From NCBI GenBank assembly GCA_003248935.1, contig QFQF01000020.1, positions 1-39,649 on the forward strand: a stretch of 39,649 nt of DNA, written 5' to 3'. Positions 7,864 through 16,768 of the stretch are shown here, piece by piece. The notes under the pieces are model-generated. The model worked only from the letters and a program-made list of their open reading frames with translations. It did no database searches and was not told where the DNA came from. Every line of letters starts with the position of its first letter. Positions within the stretch are counted from its first letter, which is position 1. A program made the position numbers and the translations under genes. Origin of the DNA: Sphingobium sp. Lineage in GTDB: Bacteria; Pseudomonadota; Alphaproteobacteria; Sphingomonadales; Sphingomonadaceae.

Positions 7864-8793
7864 ATGTCTACGGGCAAGGTTATCATCAGTTGTGCGATCA
7901 CAGGATCCATTCACACACCGAGCATGTCGGAGCATTTGCCTGTCACCCCTGCCGAGATAGCCGAAGCTGCTATCGGCGCGGCAAAAGCAGGCGCAGCCAT
8001 CGTCCACCTGCATGCCCGCGACCCTCAAGATGGCAGGCCCGATCAGTCCCCTCAAGCTTTTGAACCCTTCCTGAAGGTAATCAAGCAAGCCAGCGATGTG
8101 GTCGTCAATCTCACGACCGGCGGCTCTCCTTACATGCCAGTCGAAGAGCGGGTCCGGCCGGCAATGGTGTTCCAGCCAGAAGTCGCCAGCCTCAACATGG
8201 GATCGATGAATTTCGGGCTGTTTCCGATGCTCAAGCGGTACAAGCATTTCAAGCATGACTGGGAAGAGCCCATGCTCGAAGGGTCGAAGGACCTGGTATT
8301 CCGCAACAGCTTCAAAGACATCCGGTACGCAATCGAAACACTCAATGCCTCCGGCACCCGTTATGAGTTCGAATGTTACGACACTTCAATGCTTTATAAC
8401 CTTCATTATTTTTGGACCGAGGGGCTCGTCAAACCACCGTTCTTCATTCAGACCTGTTTTGGACTGATGGGCGGGATTGGCAGCCATCCAGACGATGTCA
8501 TGCATATGAAGCGCACGGCAGACAGGTTGTTTGGTGACCAATACCAATGGTCAGTGCTAGCGGCCGGTATTGCACAAATGAAAGTGGCCGCGATGGCCGC
8601 GGCGATGGGAGGGCATGTCCGCGTCGGTTTGGAGGACAATCTCTGGATAGACAGGGGACGGCTAGCGACCTCGAACGCAGAACAGGTGACCAGAGTCCGC
8701 CAGATCATTGAAGGCCTCGGGCTCGCGGTCGCCACACCTGACGAGGCACGTGAAATCCTTATCCTGAAGGGAGGCGACAAGGTCGCATTCTAG
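7864..8793 (+). CDS. BKACE family beta-keto acid cleavage enzyme (DUF849)
   Basis: A 309-residue TIM-barrel zinc enzyme. Characterised members condense a beta-keto acid with acetyl-CoA and split the product into acetoacetate and a new acyl-CoA. Zinc ligands His48 and His50 are in VHLHARDP, and NLTTGGS and the late VGLEDNLW motif also fit. The start is the ATG at 7864 with AAGGAAAGGAA upstream; the longer frame to 7810 overlaps the CoA-transferase. The acetoacetate it would release could feed the 3-oxoacid CoA-transferase genes 18 kb downstream. The side chain of its beta-keto substrate cannot be assigned from the sequence. Confidence 0.9.
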   Translation: MSTGKVIISCAITGSIHTPSMSEHLPVTPAEIAEAAIGAAKAGAAIVHLHARDPQDGRPDQSPQAFEPFLKVIKQASDVVVNLTTGGSPYMPVEERVRPAMVFQPEVASLNMGSMNFGLFPMLKRYKHFKHDWEEPMLEGSKDLVFRNSFKDIRYAIETLNASGTRYEFECYDTSMLYNLHYFWTEGLVKPPFFIQTCFGLMGGIGSHPDDVMHMKRTADRLFGDQYQWSVLAAGIAQMKVAAMAAAMGGHVRVGLEDNLWIDRGRLATSNAEQVTRVRQIIEGLGLAVATPDEAREILILKGGDKVAF

Positions 8794-8997
8794 TGAACCT
8801 TGCCGCCAGGTTTGCAGCGACCACCAATATGTCAGTCGCCCGAAGATCGCTTGAATTTTGCTTTTGATTGCGGCGTGCTGCGCCGTCATAGATCCTCTGT
8901 ACTGTAGACAGTCCAAAGGTCGCTATGCTAACCTGTGATGCTGCAAGAGGTATTAGCGCTTTCAAGAGCCGAACTCCTGCAGAGCAGGAGAGATGTC

Positions 8998-9984
8998 GTG
9001 GACTTGAGGCATTTGCGTTATTTTGTCGGCATGATCGACGCGGGCAGCCTGATGAAGGCGGCGGAGCGGTTGCATGTCGCCCAGCCCGCACTCAGTGTTC
9101 ATCTCGCAAATCTTGAAGGTGAACTCGGCACCCAGCTGGTCAATCGAAGCAACCGCGGGATTGAGCTGACTGACGACGGTCGCCTATTATACGATCACGC
9201 AGTTGTGATGTTGAAGCACCATCAAGAAACGCTCAACGCTCTCAAATCGCGCAAAAACAAGACGGCTGGGCGGGTTTCGTTGGGGATGCCGTCGACACTC
9301 CCCGGTCTGATCAGTACTGAACTTTACCGCATGGTGCGGGACAGGCTCCCCGAAGTTCAGTTATATATTGCCGACACCAGCACGGCGGCGCTGTTTGAGT
9401 GGTTGCAGGAGGGCAAACTCGATCTTGCCATCCTGTTCAACCTTCCTGAAAATGCCGGCGTTGATTTCTCACCGCTCTATGTCGAAGAGTTCTGTCTTGT
9501 CGGAAAATCCTCCGGTGTGCCAGTGGCGGCAGAGATCCCATTCGAAGACCTGGTGAATTATCCTCTCGCAATGCCGTGCAGATCGACGGTTTGGCGGAAG
9601 ATCCTCGACGACGTGGCAGAGCGGCAGGACAAGGTTCTTCAATCGGTTATTGAGACGGAATCATTGTCAGCGCTTCGCGCCTTGGCGCTCTCTGGCGACT
9701 GCTATGCCCTTCTCCCCCGGTCGGCTGTGTTGGAGGAAATTCGAGGCGGGTTGCTCCAGGCTCGCAAGATTGTCGATCCAGACATGCAGGGTGTCATGTC
9801 GATCGCATCGGTTAGCGGTCGCGAGCTCAGCCGCGCTACTGTCGAGATTCGAGAAGTAGTCATCGATGTCTGCTCGGCGTTGAGAACAGATTTGCCCACG
9901 CCAGATCAGAGCGTTTCGGGCGGTCAGACCTTACGAGTGGTGCCCTCGACGCTGTTCACGTCCACGAAAGCAGCCAAGCGCTGA
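8998..9984 (+). CDS. LysR-family transcriptional regulator
   Basis: A 328-residue LysR regulator. It begins MDLRHLRYFVGMIDAGS and has the HTH segment PALSVHLANLEGELG at about residues 30-45, followed by the effector-binding domain. I use the GTG at 8998 because AGGAGAG lies directly upstream and the product then starts at the usual distance from the HTH; the frame extends back to 8935 with nothing LysR-like. The opening resembles the Nac-like branch of LysR proteins. It follows the BKACE gene after about 200 bp and is convergent with the SDR gene, with only two bases between stop codons. It probably regulates part of this cluster. Confidence 0.9.
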   Translation: MDLRHLRYFVGMIDAGSLMKAAERLHVAQPALSVHLANLEGELGTQLVNRSNRGIELTDDGRLLYDHAVVMLKHHQETLNALKSRKNKTAGRVSLGMPSTLPGLISTELYRMVRDRLPEVQLYIADTSTAALFEWLQEGKLDLAILFNLPENAGVDFSPLYVEEFCLVGKSSGVPVAAEIPFEDLVNYPLAMPCRSTVWRKILDDVAERQDKVLQSVIETESLSALRALALSGDCYALLPRSAVLEEIRGGLLQARKIVDPDMQGVMSIASVSGRELSRATVEIREVVIDVCSALRTDLPTPDQSVSGGQTLRVVPSTLFTSTKAAKR

Positions 9985-9986
9985 GG

Positions 9987-10727
9987 TCAAATTGCGGTCA
10001 GGCCGCCATCGAGCGTCAAACTGGTCCCAGTGACGAAACCAGCATCGTCGCTGCACAAATAAGCTACTGCAGCGGCGACCTCTTCGACCCGTCCTAAGCG
10101 GCTTAGAGGCGTGCGCCCTTCGATTTCTGCCTTCAACGCGGGAACCTGCTCGAATCGAGCGGATACCAGCGGCGTTTCGATGTAGCCTGGATGGATGGAG
10201 TTGACGCGCACAGGACAAGTCAGCTTCGCCCCCTCCACTGCAGCAACCTTTGTAAGCATTACGACGCCGCCCTTTGACGTTGAATAGGCGGCGGTTCCGG
10301 CTGCCGCGATGAAGCTATGTACCGAAGCGATATTGATGATGACCCCACCGCGTTCGGCCATTGCATTCATACCAGCACGAGTGCCCAGGAATGCGCCGTC
10401 CAGGTTGACTGAAAGTACGCGTTGCCAATCTTCGAGCGACAGGTCTGCGATGGGAAGAAGCCTCGCTGCCGTTATTCCCGCATTGTTGACGAGAATATCG
10501 ACGCCGCCGAAGACCGATTGCGCCAACGAAACAACCTGCTCCCACCCAGCCTCATCACGAACATCGTGAATTACGCTGCGATAACGATCAGAATCTAGCG
10601 CAGCACCCTCTGAAAGGTCGGTAGCGACGACGTTAGCCCCTTCGGCCAGCAATCGCTCGACCGTCGCGAGGCCAATCCCCGACGCCGCTCCTGTTATGAT
10701 AGCTGTCCGCCCATTCAAGGAAAGCAT
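9987..10727 (-). CDS. Short-chain dehydrogenase/reductase (SDR)
   Basis: A 246-residue classical SDR for NAD(P)-linked oxidation of a secondary alcohol or reduction of a ketone. The cofactor motif TGAASGIG is at 12-19, NNAG at 81-84, and the catalytic triad is Ser135, Tyr148 and Lys152 (YSTSK). The acidic residue in VVATDLSE favours NAD(H). The C-terminus is a normal SDR end (VTGTSLTLDGG). The ATG at 10727 has GGAGC upstream. It is the last gene of the minus-strand OYE-BVMO-hydrolase-SDR-SDR run and lies 83 bp after the neighbouring SDR. Confidence 0.92.
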   Translation of the reverse strand: MLSLNGRTAIITGAASGIGLATVERLLAEGANVVATDLSEGAALDSDRYRSVIHDVRDEAGWEQVVSLAQSVFGGVDILVNNAGITAARLLPIADLSLEDWQRVLSVNLDGAFLGTRAGMNAMAERGGVIINIASVHSFIAAAGTAAYSTSKGGVVMLTKVAAVEGAKLTCPVRVNSIHPGYIETPLVSARFEQVPALKAEIEGRTPLSRLGRVEEVAAAVAYLCSDDAGFVTGTSLTLDGGLTAI

Positions 10728-10810
10728 TGTTTTCGGGCTCCATTGCCGTCGTGGTCTCGACCCGCAGCCCTGCTATCCCAACCAGGGCGAAGGACCTGCA
10801 AACGTCGCCG

Positions 10811-11569
10811 TCAGGTCGTGGTGTAACCACCATCTACGGATATTGCGGCGCCCGTCACGTAACTGGCACGATCCGATAGCATCCAGACGACGCTGTCTGC
10901 CATCTCTTCCGGGCGAGCTAGGCGACCCATTGGAATCCGGGACTCTAGGAAGGTTTTAGTGTCGGGGGCAGATTCAAACAGGCCTGCCAGCATTGGCGTC
11001 ATAACCGTACCAGGCATGATGCAATTCACGCGAATGTTGCGCTGCGCGTAGTCTAGCGCCGCAGCGCGGGTGAGACCCAGAACGGCGTGTTTGCTGCTGA
11101 CATAGTCAGCGGCGTCCGGGAAGGCGATTACGCTGCTGGCTGAAGCAGTGTTTACGATTGAACCGCCACCCGCCTTGAGCAATTCAGGAATTTCATATTT
11201 GAGGCAGAGGAATACGCCCTTGACGTTGACTGCAAACACTTGCTCCAGTTCGTCGCTGGTCAGATCGTGCAACTGCTTGCCGATATTGGGGCGCCCCGCA
11301 TTATTGAATGCAGCATCGAGTTTGCCGAAGCGCGTGACTGCAGCATTGACCAGCCTCTCCACATCACCTTCGTTCGCCACGTTGCAGTGTACGAACTGCG
11401 CTTCCCCTCCCCTCGTCAGGATGTCTTCAACCACCTTGGCACCGGCATCGTCCGACATGTCGCCCAAAGTGACACGGGCGCCCAATTCGGCGGCCAACAG
11501 CGCAGTTGCTCGGCCTATGCCGCTGGCCGCACCGGTAACGATGAGCGACTTTCCAGTCAGATCAATCAT
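10811..11569 (-). CDS. Short-chain dehydrogenase/reductase (SDR)
   Basis: A 252-residue classical SDR with TGAASGIG at 12-19, NNAG at 89-92, and catalytic Ser143, Tyr156 and Lys160 (YVSSK). VTLGDMSD carries the aspartate that favours NAD(H). The ATG at 11569 has a strong AGGAGAG ribosome binding site. It lies 40 bp downstream of the esterase gene and is the first of two adjacent SDRs; they differ throughout and are not a recent duplication. A likely role is interconversion of a cyclic or secondary alcohol and its ketone, the BVMO substrate, but that is context-based. Confidence 0.92.
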   Translation of the reverse strand: MIDLTGKSLIVTGAASGIGRATALLAAELGARVTLGDMSDDAGAKVVEDILTRGGEAQFVHCNVANEGDVERLVNAAVTRFGKLDAAFNNAGRPNIGKQLHDLTSDELEQVFAVNVKGVFLCLKYEIPELLKAGGGSIVNTASASSVIAFPDAADYVSSKHAVLGLTRAAALDYAQRNIRVNCIMPGTVMTPMLAGLFESAPDTKTFLESRIPMGRLARPEEMADSVVWMLSDRASYVTGAAISVDGGYTTT

Positions 11570-11609
11570 GATTCTCTCCTAATACTGCTGGCGCTGCATT
11601 TGCCCACTC

Positions 11610-12494
11610 TTAACCCAGATACCTTCTGAGGAACGAGCCAGCCTGCTGTAAGGATTGGCGCCCCTCCTCCAATTCTCCTGCAAACAGCTGGAAAACGTGC
11701 GGCATTTTGGGCCAGACTTTCAGCTCAACAGCAACGTCAGCGATCGCTGCCTTGCGAACGAGCCGCAGGCTGTCATCCAAAATCGTCTCGTAAGTTCCGA
11801 CATGCACCAGTAGCGGCGGTAGCCCCGCATATTCACCGAACAGGGGCGATGCCTTAGGATTGTCGGGCGAAGCGCCATTGAGATAGGCCCCACCCATACC
11901 CTCGATCATTCCTGGCCGAACGACGACATCGACATCCACCTTCTCGGCCCCGCTTTCACCAGAACCGGTGAGGTCCACAAATGGCGACATCAAAAAGGCT
12001 GCGGCGGGAAGTGGCAAGCCTGCGTCACGGGCACCCATCAAAGTTGCGACAACAAGGGCACCTCCTGCCGAATCCCCTGCCAGCGTGATCTTCTCCGCCG
12101 CATATCCCTGCTCCAATAGTGCGCGATAGACTGACAGGCAGTCGTCGCTCGCGGCGGGAAAAACGTGTTCGGGCGCAAGACGGTAATCAATGGCGATAAC
12201 TGTCGCGCTTGCTGACAGCGCCAAGTGCGACGCCAAACCGCGATGGGTATTCAGCGAACCGATCATGTAGCCGCCGCCATGAAAAAACAGAATGCTGCCC
12301 CCCAAATCCTGTGAAGGGCGGAGGTATTCCACCGGCAAGCCTGCAACCGTACCAGGTTCAGCGGTCACACCATCAACAATTGGGGTTATAGTGCCCAACA
12401 ATTCATAGTTGGCCCGGGTTACCCCAATGTCGGCTGAATCGAGGCCCGCGTTGCGCACCTTGTCTTCGATAGCCAAGCGTTCCCGATCCGACAT
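11610..12494 (-). CDS. Alpha/beta hydrolase, HSL family (esterase/lactonase candidate)
   Basis: A 294-residue esterase of the hormone-sensitive lipase group. The oxyanion motif HGGG is at 72-75 and the nucleophile Ser142 is in GDSAGG. DYRLAPEH is typical of the group. A C-terminal LLVHVGTYETILDDS and KMPHVFQLF supply the Asp and His of the triad. The ATG at 12494 has GAGAGG upstream; a TTG five codons earlier is less likely. It lies 20 bp downstream of the BVMO-like gene, so hydrolysing the ester or lactone from a Baeyer-Villiger reaction is the obvious hypothesis. Confidence 0.92.
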   Translation of the reverse strand: MSDRERLAIEDKVRNAGLDSADIGVTRANYELLGTITPIVDGVTAEPGTVAGLPVEYLRPSQDLGGSILFFHGGGYMIGSLNTHRGLASHLALSASATVIAIDYRLAPEHVFPAASDDCLSVYRALLEQGYAAEKITLAGDSAGGALVVATLMGARDAGLPLPAAAFLMSPFVDLTGSGESGAEKVDVDVVVRPGMIEGMGGAYLNGASPDNPKASPLFGEYAGLPPLLVHVGTYETILDDSLRLVRKAAIADVAVELKVWPKMPHVFQLFAGELEEGRQSLQQAGSFLRRYLG

Positions 12495-12514
12495 TTCAGC
12501 ACCTCTCAAATATT

Positions 12515-14143
12515 TTAGACTGTTTCAGAAACGGGTTCGTGAAACTGCAATCCCGGCATTCCGTTATCTGCAACGTCATGAATGGCTTCAATGAAAGTGT
12601 TGATTCCTCCAAAGAAAAATAGCACTGAAACGGGCTTCCCCGCGACGTTGGCACCCAGGAACCAAGATTTCTGGGCAACTCCGGCAGGAAGCAGAGTTGC
12701 GTTGTAGATCATCTCCAAGCGGCTGTTCCACGCTTGCTCTGCTTCACCTGTCGGCTCCACGGCACCACCCAGGGCATCGTTATGGGCCATAACCTTGCCG
12801 ATCCAGTCGACTTCACTCTCAATGATCGTTGGAATGTTGCCGAAAGGCGATTGCGGCCCCATGATCATGAAAAGGTTGGGGAAGTCCTCCATCATCAAGC
12901 CCATAAAGGTTGAAGGGCCATCCTTCCATTTGTCCTTGATTGAAGCTCCGCCCCGTCCGCGTACGTCAATCGCCATCAGCGGCCCGGTACCGGCATCGAA
13001 ACCGATCGCGAATATAATCATGTCGACGTCGTACTGGGCGTTGTCTGTCTTGATGCCCGTTTCAGTCACACTGACGATGGGGTGAGCCGCAACATCTACA
13101 AGTGTCACGTTCGAACGGTTGAACGTCTCATAGTAGAAGTGGCCAGATGGCGGTCGTTTTGCGAAGAAAGTATAATCTGGTGTCAGTTTCGCAGCGGTTT
13201 CGGGGTCCTTCACAATCGAACGGATCTTTCTCCGGACGAACTCAGCCGCAGCGTCGTTCGACCGCTTATCTGTCATGATGTCGTCAAATGTGTCGAAACA
13301 GAAATGGAACCCGCCATCTTCCCACCCGGCTTCGAATATTTGGTTGCGCTCTTCGTCGGTGACCGAGTCATAGGTTCGGCCAGACATCGTCATCGGCAGC
13401 CCGAAGGGATGATTCCGGCGCACGTCGAAGACTTCCGCTCGGTTTTTCTTGAAGTGACGCCCTTGGCCAGCGTGAATGTTGAAATTGCGCCCTGGCAAGA
13501 CGTAGTTGGGAGTGCGCTGGAAATAATGGACATGCTCAGCTTCAAGGGCAACGATCGGAAGTATCTGGATTGCTGTCGCGGCACTGCCGATGATCGCCAC
13601 GCGCTTGCCTTCGAAGGAAACTTCTTCTTTTGGCCATTGAGGAGCAAAATAGTGTTCGCCTTTGAATGTCTCGAGGCCCGGAAAGTCGGGCTTTTTTGGG
13701 ACACTTAGAACACCGGTTGCGCTCACAAGATATCGGCAACGGAGTTGCTCACCTGCGTCGGTCGAAACTAACCAAGTGTCGCTGTTTTCATCGAAGATTG
13801 CAGAGGCAACCCTGCTCGAAAACTGGATATGGCGCTTGAGGTCAAAACGGTCGGCGACATGTTGGAGATAACGCAAGACCTCGTCCTGGCCGGGCAGGCG
13901 TTCGCTCCAGGTCCAGTCGTCGACCAGTTCGTCTGAAAATTCGTAGCAATAGCCCCACGCCTCGCTGTCAGTGCGGGCACCGGGATAGCGATTCCAATAC
14001 CAGGTCCCTCCGACATCGGTTCCCGCTTCCACCACCTTCACAGACTTCCCAGCCTGGAGCAGCTGATGCAACATGCGCAAGCCGCCAAAGCCGGCGCCTA
14101 TGATGACCGCGTCGAGGGTCGGCCCTTGTTCATCAATAATCAT
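12515..14143 (-). CDS. Baeyer-Villiger monooxygenase-like flavoprotein with degenerate signature
   Basis: A 542-residue FAD/NAD(P)-dependent oxidoreductase of the cyclohexanone/phenylacetone monooxygenase type. The FAD motif GAGFGG is at about 16-21, followed by GGTWYWNRYPGAR. The BVMO fingerprint FxGxxxHTxxW(P/D) is altered: residues 160-171 read FKGEHYFAPQWP, with Phe166-Ala167 in place of His-Thr. The second Rossmann motif reads GSAATA (186-191) rather than GxGxxG. The GTG at 14173 is possible, but the ATG at 14143 has GGAG upstream. It lies between an OYE and an esterase gene. It may be an atypical BVMO or have a changed cofactor or substrate role; the full length argues against simple decay. 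Confidence 0.85.
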   Translation of the reverse strand: MIIDEQGPTLDAVIIGAGFGGLRMLHQLLQAGKSVKVVEAGTDVGGTWYWNRYPGARTDSEAWGYCYEFSDELVDDWTWSERLPGQDEVLRYLQHVADRFDLKRHIQFSSRVASAIFDENSDTWLVSTDAGEQLRCRYLVSATGVLSVPKKPDFPGLETFKGEHYFAPQWPKEEVSFEGKRVAIIGSAATAIQILPIVALEAEHVHYFQRTPNYVLPGRNFNIHAGQGRHFKKNRAEVFDVRRNHPFGLPMTMSGRTYDSVTDEERNQIFEAGWEDGGFHFCFDTFDDIMTDKRSNDAAAEFVRRKIRSIVKDPETAAKLTPDYTFFAKRPPSGHFYYETFNRSNVTLVDVAAHPIVSVTETGIKTDNAQYDVDMIIFAIGFDAGTGPLMAIDVRGRGGASIKDKWKDGPSTFMGLMMEDFPNLFMIMGPQSPFGNIPTIIESEVDWIGKVMAHNDALGGAVEPTGEAEQAWNSRLEMIYNATLLPAGVAQKSWFLGANVAGKPVSVLFFFGGINTFIEAIHDVADNGMPGLQFHEPVSETV

Positions 14144-14188
14144 ATCAACTCCATATGAGGCTATTGCTGCCACCTTCGATCGTGGAGA

Positions 14189-15511
14189 CTAGAGGGACGA
14201 CCGATTCCATTCGGCCGCCGCGTGCTCTTCGTTGGCCTTATACGCGAGGAGGGCGTCGAAGACGTCCATGCCCACATCAGAGCCCTGCCCGCGTCCCAGA
14301 CGGAGCAATTGCACACAGTACCAGCCAAGCAACCCAAACGATTCAACGCGCTTGAATGTCACCGGATCCACGTCTGGACCGAGCGCATCGGAACGCATTG
14401 CCAGCTTGGTATCGAGCGCAGGCAGTCGATTGATCTGGCCCTGGATCAACTGACCAGCGCAAAGTGGATCAATGCAAAGAGGGCGTCCGATGCCTACCAT
14501 TTCGCAGTCGTCAGCGGCCAATGCTGCATTGATGGCTGCGGTGCTCCGCATTCCGCCCGTGATCATCAAGGGATTGCGGAACAATGGCCTGATCGTTCGA
14601 GCATAGTCGAGGAAATAGGCTTCGCGGGCTACTGTGCTATCCGCCAAGGGACGAGGGCGATCATTTCCGAGCCCTACCATTTCCATCTGCTCGTAATTAC
14701 CGCCTGAGATTTCCAGAAGGTCAATGGCTTCATTATCGAGCCAGCCTACAACCTGGGCGGATTCACTTTCGTCAAACCCACCACGCTGGAAATCCGCCGA
14801 ATTGAGCTTCACCGACACAGGGAAATGCGCGCCGACAGCTGCGCGAACTGCCCTGACCGTCTCGATGAGCAACCTGGCGCGATTTTCGAGGGGGCCTCCC
14901 CATTTGTCTTCGCGTCTGTTGGCCAGCGGGCTGAGAAACTGCGAAATCAGATAACCGTGCGCGCCATGGATCTGCACGCCGGTAAAACCTGCTGCCTGGC
15001 ATAGCCGGGCAGACGAGGCGAAGCGCGAAATCACGCGCTCGATCTCGCTTTCAGGCATTTCGCGCGCCTCACCGCACACGGCCTCTGCGACCGGTAGCGT
15101 AATGCTTGAAGGCGCAAATGGGTTTGCATTGACCGATGCAGGGGTCTGACGACCAGTATGATTGAGCTGGACCCAGAAATGGTTGCCACTTTCGGTGCCG
15201 ACGTTCGCCAAGCTTTTCAATGCTTCAAAATCGGTCTGCTCATCGACTACAATGTTGCCAGGGCGTTCCAGATGCCCCCGGTCAATCTGGATATTGCCAG
15301 TCAGCATCATCCCGAGGCCGTTTGAAGCCCACAGCCGATATAGAGCGATCAACTCCTCGGTTACGTCGTTCCGAGCATTCGCTAAACCTTCGGTCATCGC
15401 TGCTTTTGCGAGACGATTAGGTAACACGGCCCCACAAGGCAGATTTAGGCTAGAAGTCAGGAGAGGACTCTGGGCCTTCGCATCAACATCACTCTCCAGA
15501 ACCACTTTCAT
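14189..15511 (-). CDS. NADH:flavin oxidoreductase, Old Yellow Enzyme family
   Basis: A 440-residue FMN-dependent ene-reductase of the OYE superfamily, expected to reduce an activated C=C bond. Visible patterns are LPNRLAKAAMTE near the start, WVQLNHTGRQ, VQIHGAHGYLISQFLSP (His-x-x-His active site), RLL(I)ETVRAVR and GGMRS for FMN phosphate. The tail after about residue 360 is longer than in the short OYEs, but no 4Fe-4S or second flavin domain is visible. The ATG at 15511 has GGAGAAGG directly upstream. It is 45 bp upstream of the BVMO-like gene and probably shares its transcript. The two OYEs here differ strongly and are not a tandem duplication. Confidence 0.92.
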   Translation of the reverse strand: MKVVLESDVDAKAQSPLLTSSLNLPCGAVLPNRLAKAAMTEGLANARNDVTEELIALYRLWASNGLGMMLTGNIQIDRGHLERPGNIVVDEQTDFEALKSLANVGTESGNHFWVQLNHTGRQTPASVNANPFAPSSITLPVAEAVCGEAREMPESEIERVISRFASSARLCQAAGFTGVQIHGAHGYLISQFLSPLANRREDKWGGPLENRARLLIETVRAVRAAVGAHFPVSVKLNSADFQRGGFDESESAQVVGWLDNEAIDLLEISGGNYEQMEMVGLGNDRPRPLADSTVAREAYFLDYARTIRPLFRNPLMITGGMRSTAAINAALAADDCEMVGIGRPLCIDPLCAGQLIQGQINRLPALDTKLAMRSDALGPDVDPVTFKRVESFGLLGWYCVQLLRLGRGQGSDVGMDVFDALLAYKANEEHAAAEWNRSSL

Positions 15512-15661
15512 GTCCTTCTCCAACCTATCTTTTCATGGTCCGAAGGCTTTCCGCCATCGACCGATTTGTGCCATAGATTGCACCCTTCTCCGATGGTAAG
15601 AACTAGTAAATCGGACTGCCTGCCATACGGACACGCTATAGCCGAAGTCGGCCAGCTCGGT

Positions 15662-16768
15662 TCAGGGCAAGATCGGATAATCGGTGTAGCCTTTCGCATC
15701 TCCGACATAGGCATAGTCAAAGTTCGGCGTCGCCAAAGGCAGGTCATCGGCAAGCCTTCGAACTAGGTCGGGATTGGCGATGAAGGGACGTCCAAAAGAA
15801 ATTGCGTCTGCCTGGCTTGCATCGATGAAAGCGGCGGCTGAAACCCCATCGAAACTCCCATTCTGGATAACTGCGCCTGAATAGCTGGCACGCAGCTGCT
15901 CCATCACAGGATTTTCAGGCTTCTCCATAAAACCTGAAGCGATCGGTTCAATGAGATGGATGTAAGCCAGCCCACGAGTGGAACAGAGCTCACCGATAGC
16001 CTGCGCCAGAGCCCCCGGATCTTCGTCACCCATTCCCTTGCGTTCGCTTGTCGGGCTGATGCGAAGCCCAACCCGCCCTGCGTCGACTACTGCGGTCACC
16101 GCAGCAACGATTTCCGAGAGCAACCTCAATCTGTTTTTCAGTGGCCCGCCATAGCCATCAACGCGTTGATTGGTTCTCGACTGAAGAAACTGGTCGATAA
16201 TGTAGCCATTGGCTCCATGAATTTCCACGCCATCGAAGCCAGCTTCCAATGCGTTGGCAGCCGCGCGACCATAGGCCTCGACGACATTGTCGATATCTTT
16301 TTGCGTCATCTCACGAGGCACAACATAGGGCTTCATGGGAAGGAACAGGCTATCATCGCCTGCTGGACGTGGCGCAAAAGTTTCGCCCTCGCCTGCAATC
16401 GGTGATGGGCCCAACGGAGCACGTCCATCAATGTAATCAGGAAGAACCAGCCGCCCCATATGCCAGAGCTGCGCCAGAATCTGGCCGCCCGCCCGATGCA
16501 CAGCATCGGTCACGACCCGCCAACCTTCCACCATATCCTGGTTCCAGAGGCCTGGTGCGCGATACCATCCCATCCCCTCAGGATCGACGGCCGTTGCCTC
16601 GGAGATGATGAGTCCGCAATCGGATCGCTGCGCATAATATTCAGCCATCATCGCAGTGGGCACATGATTCACGTCTGCTCGCGCACGCGTGAGAGGTGCC
16701 ATCACGATCCGATTGGGCAACAGCAATGTGCCAAGATTGACCGGTGTAAACAGACTAGATCGGGACAT
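15662..16768 (-). CDS. Alkene reductase, Old Yellow Enzyme family (NemA-like)
   Basis: A 368-residue FMN ene-reductase of the classical OYE/N-ethylmaleimide reductase type. Evidence is LFTPVNLGTLLLPNR, APLTRARA, AQLWHMGR, GVEIHGANGYIIDQFLQS (His-x-x-Asn substrate-binding pair), NQRVDGYGG and the late SFGRPFIANPDLV. The ATG at 16768 has GAGGAGAG upstream; the frame upstream to 16900 is non-coding in character. It is the first gene of the minus-strand unit and is divergent from the classical BVMO across 422 bp. Reduction of an enone before Baeyer-Villiger oxidation is the likely job. Confidence 0.93.
   Translation of the reverse strand: MSRSSLFTPVNLGTLLLPNRIVMAPLTRARADVNHVPTAMMAEYYAQRSDCGLIISEATAVDPEGMGWYRAPGLWNQDMVEGWRVVTDAVHRAGGQILAQLWHMGRLVLPDYIDGRAPLGPSPIAGEGETFAPRPAGDDSLFLPMKPYVVPREMTQKDIDNVVEAYGRAAANALEAGFDGVEIHGANGYIIDQFLQSRTNQRVDGYGGPLKNRLRLLSEIVAAVTAVVDAGRVGLRISPTSERKGMGDEDPGALAQAIGELCSTRGLAYIHLIEPIASGFMEKPENPVMEQLRASYSGAVIQNGSFDGVSAAAFIDASQADAISFGRPFIANPDLVRRLADDLPLATPNFDYAYVGDAKGYTDYPILP

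Noticed and set aside
8860..8885. A terminator hairpin after the BKACE gene (CGGCG-TGCTG-CGCCG)
   Set aside because: The stem is only five pairs and no T run follows it, so it is not convincing.
13082..13708. A 208-codon plus-strand gene
   Set aside because: It is fully antisense to the BVMO-like gene, which has clear motifs in its own frame. Long antisense frames are common in GC-rich DNA.
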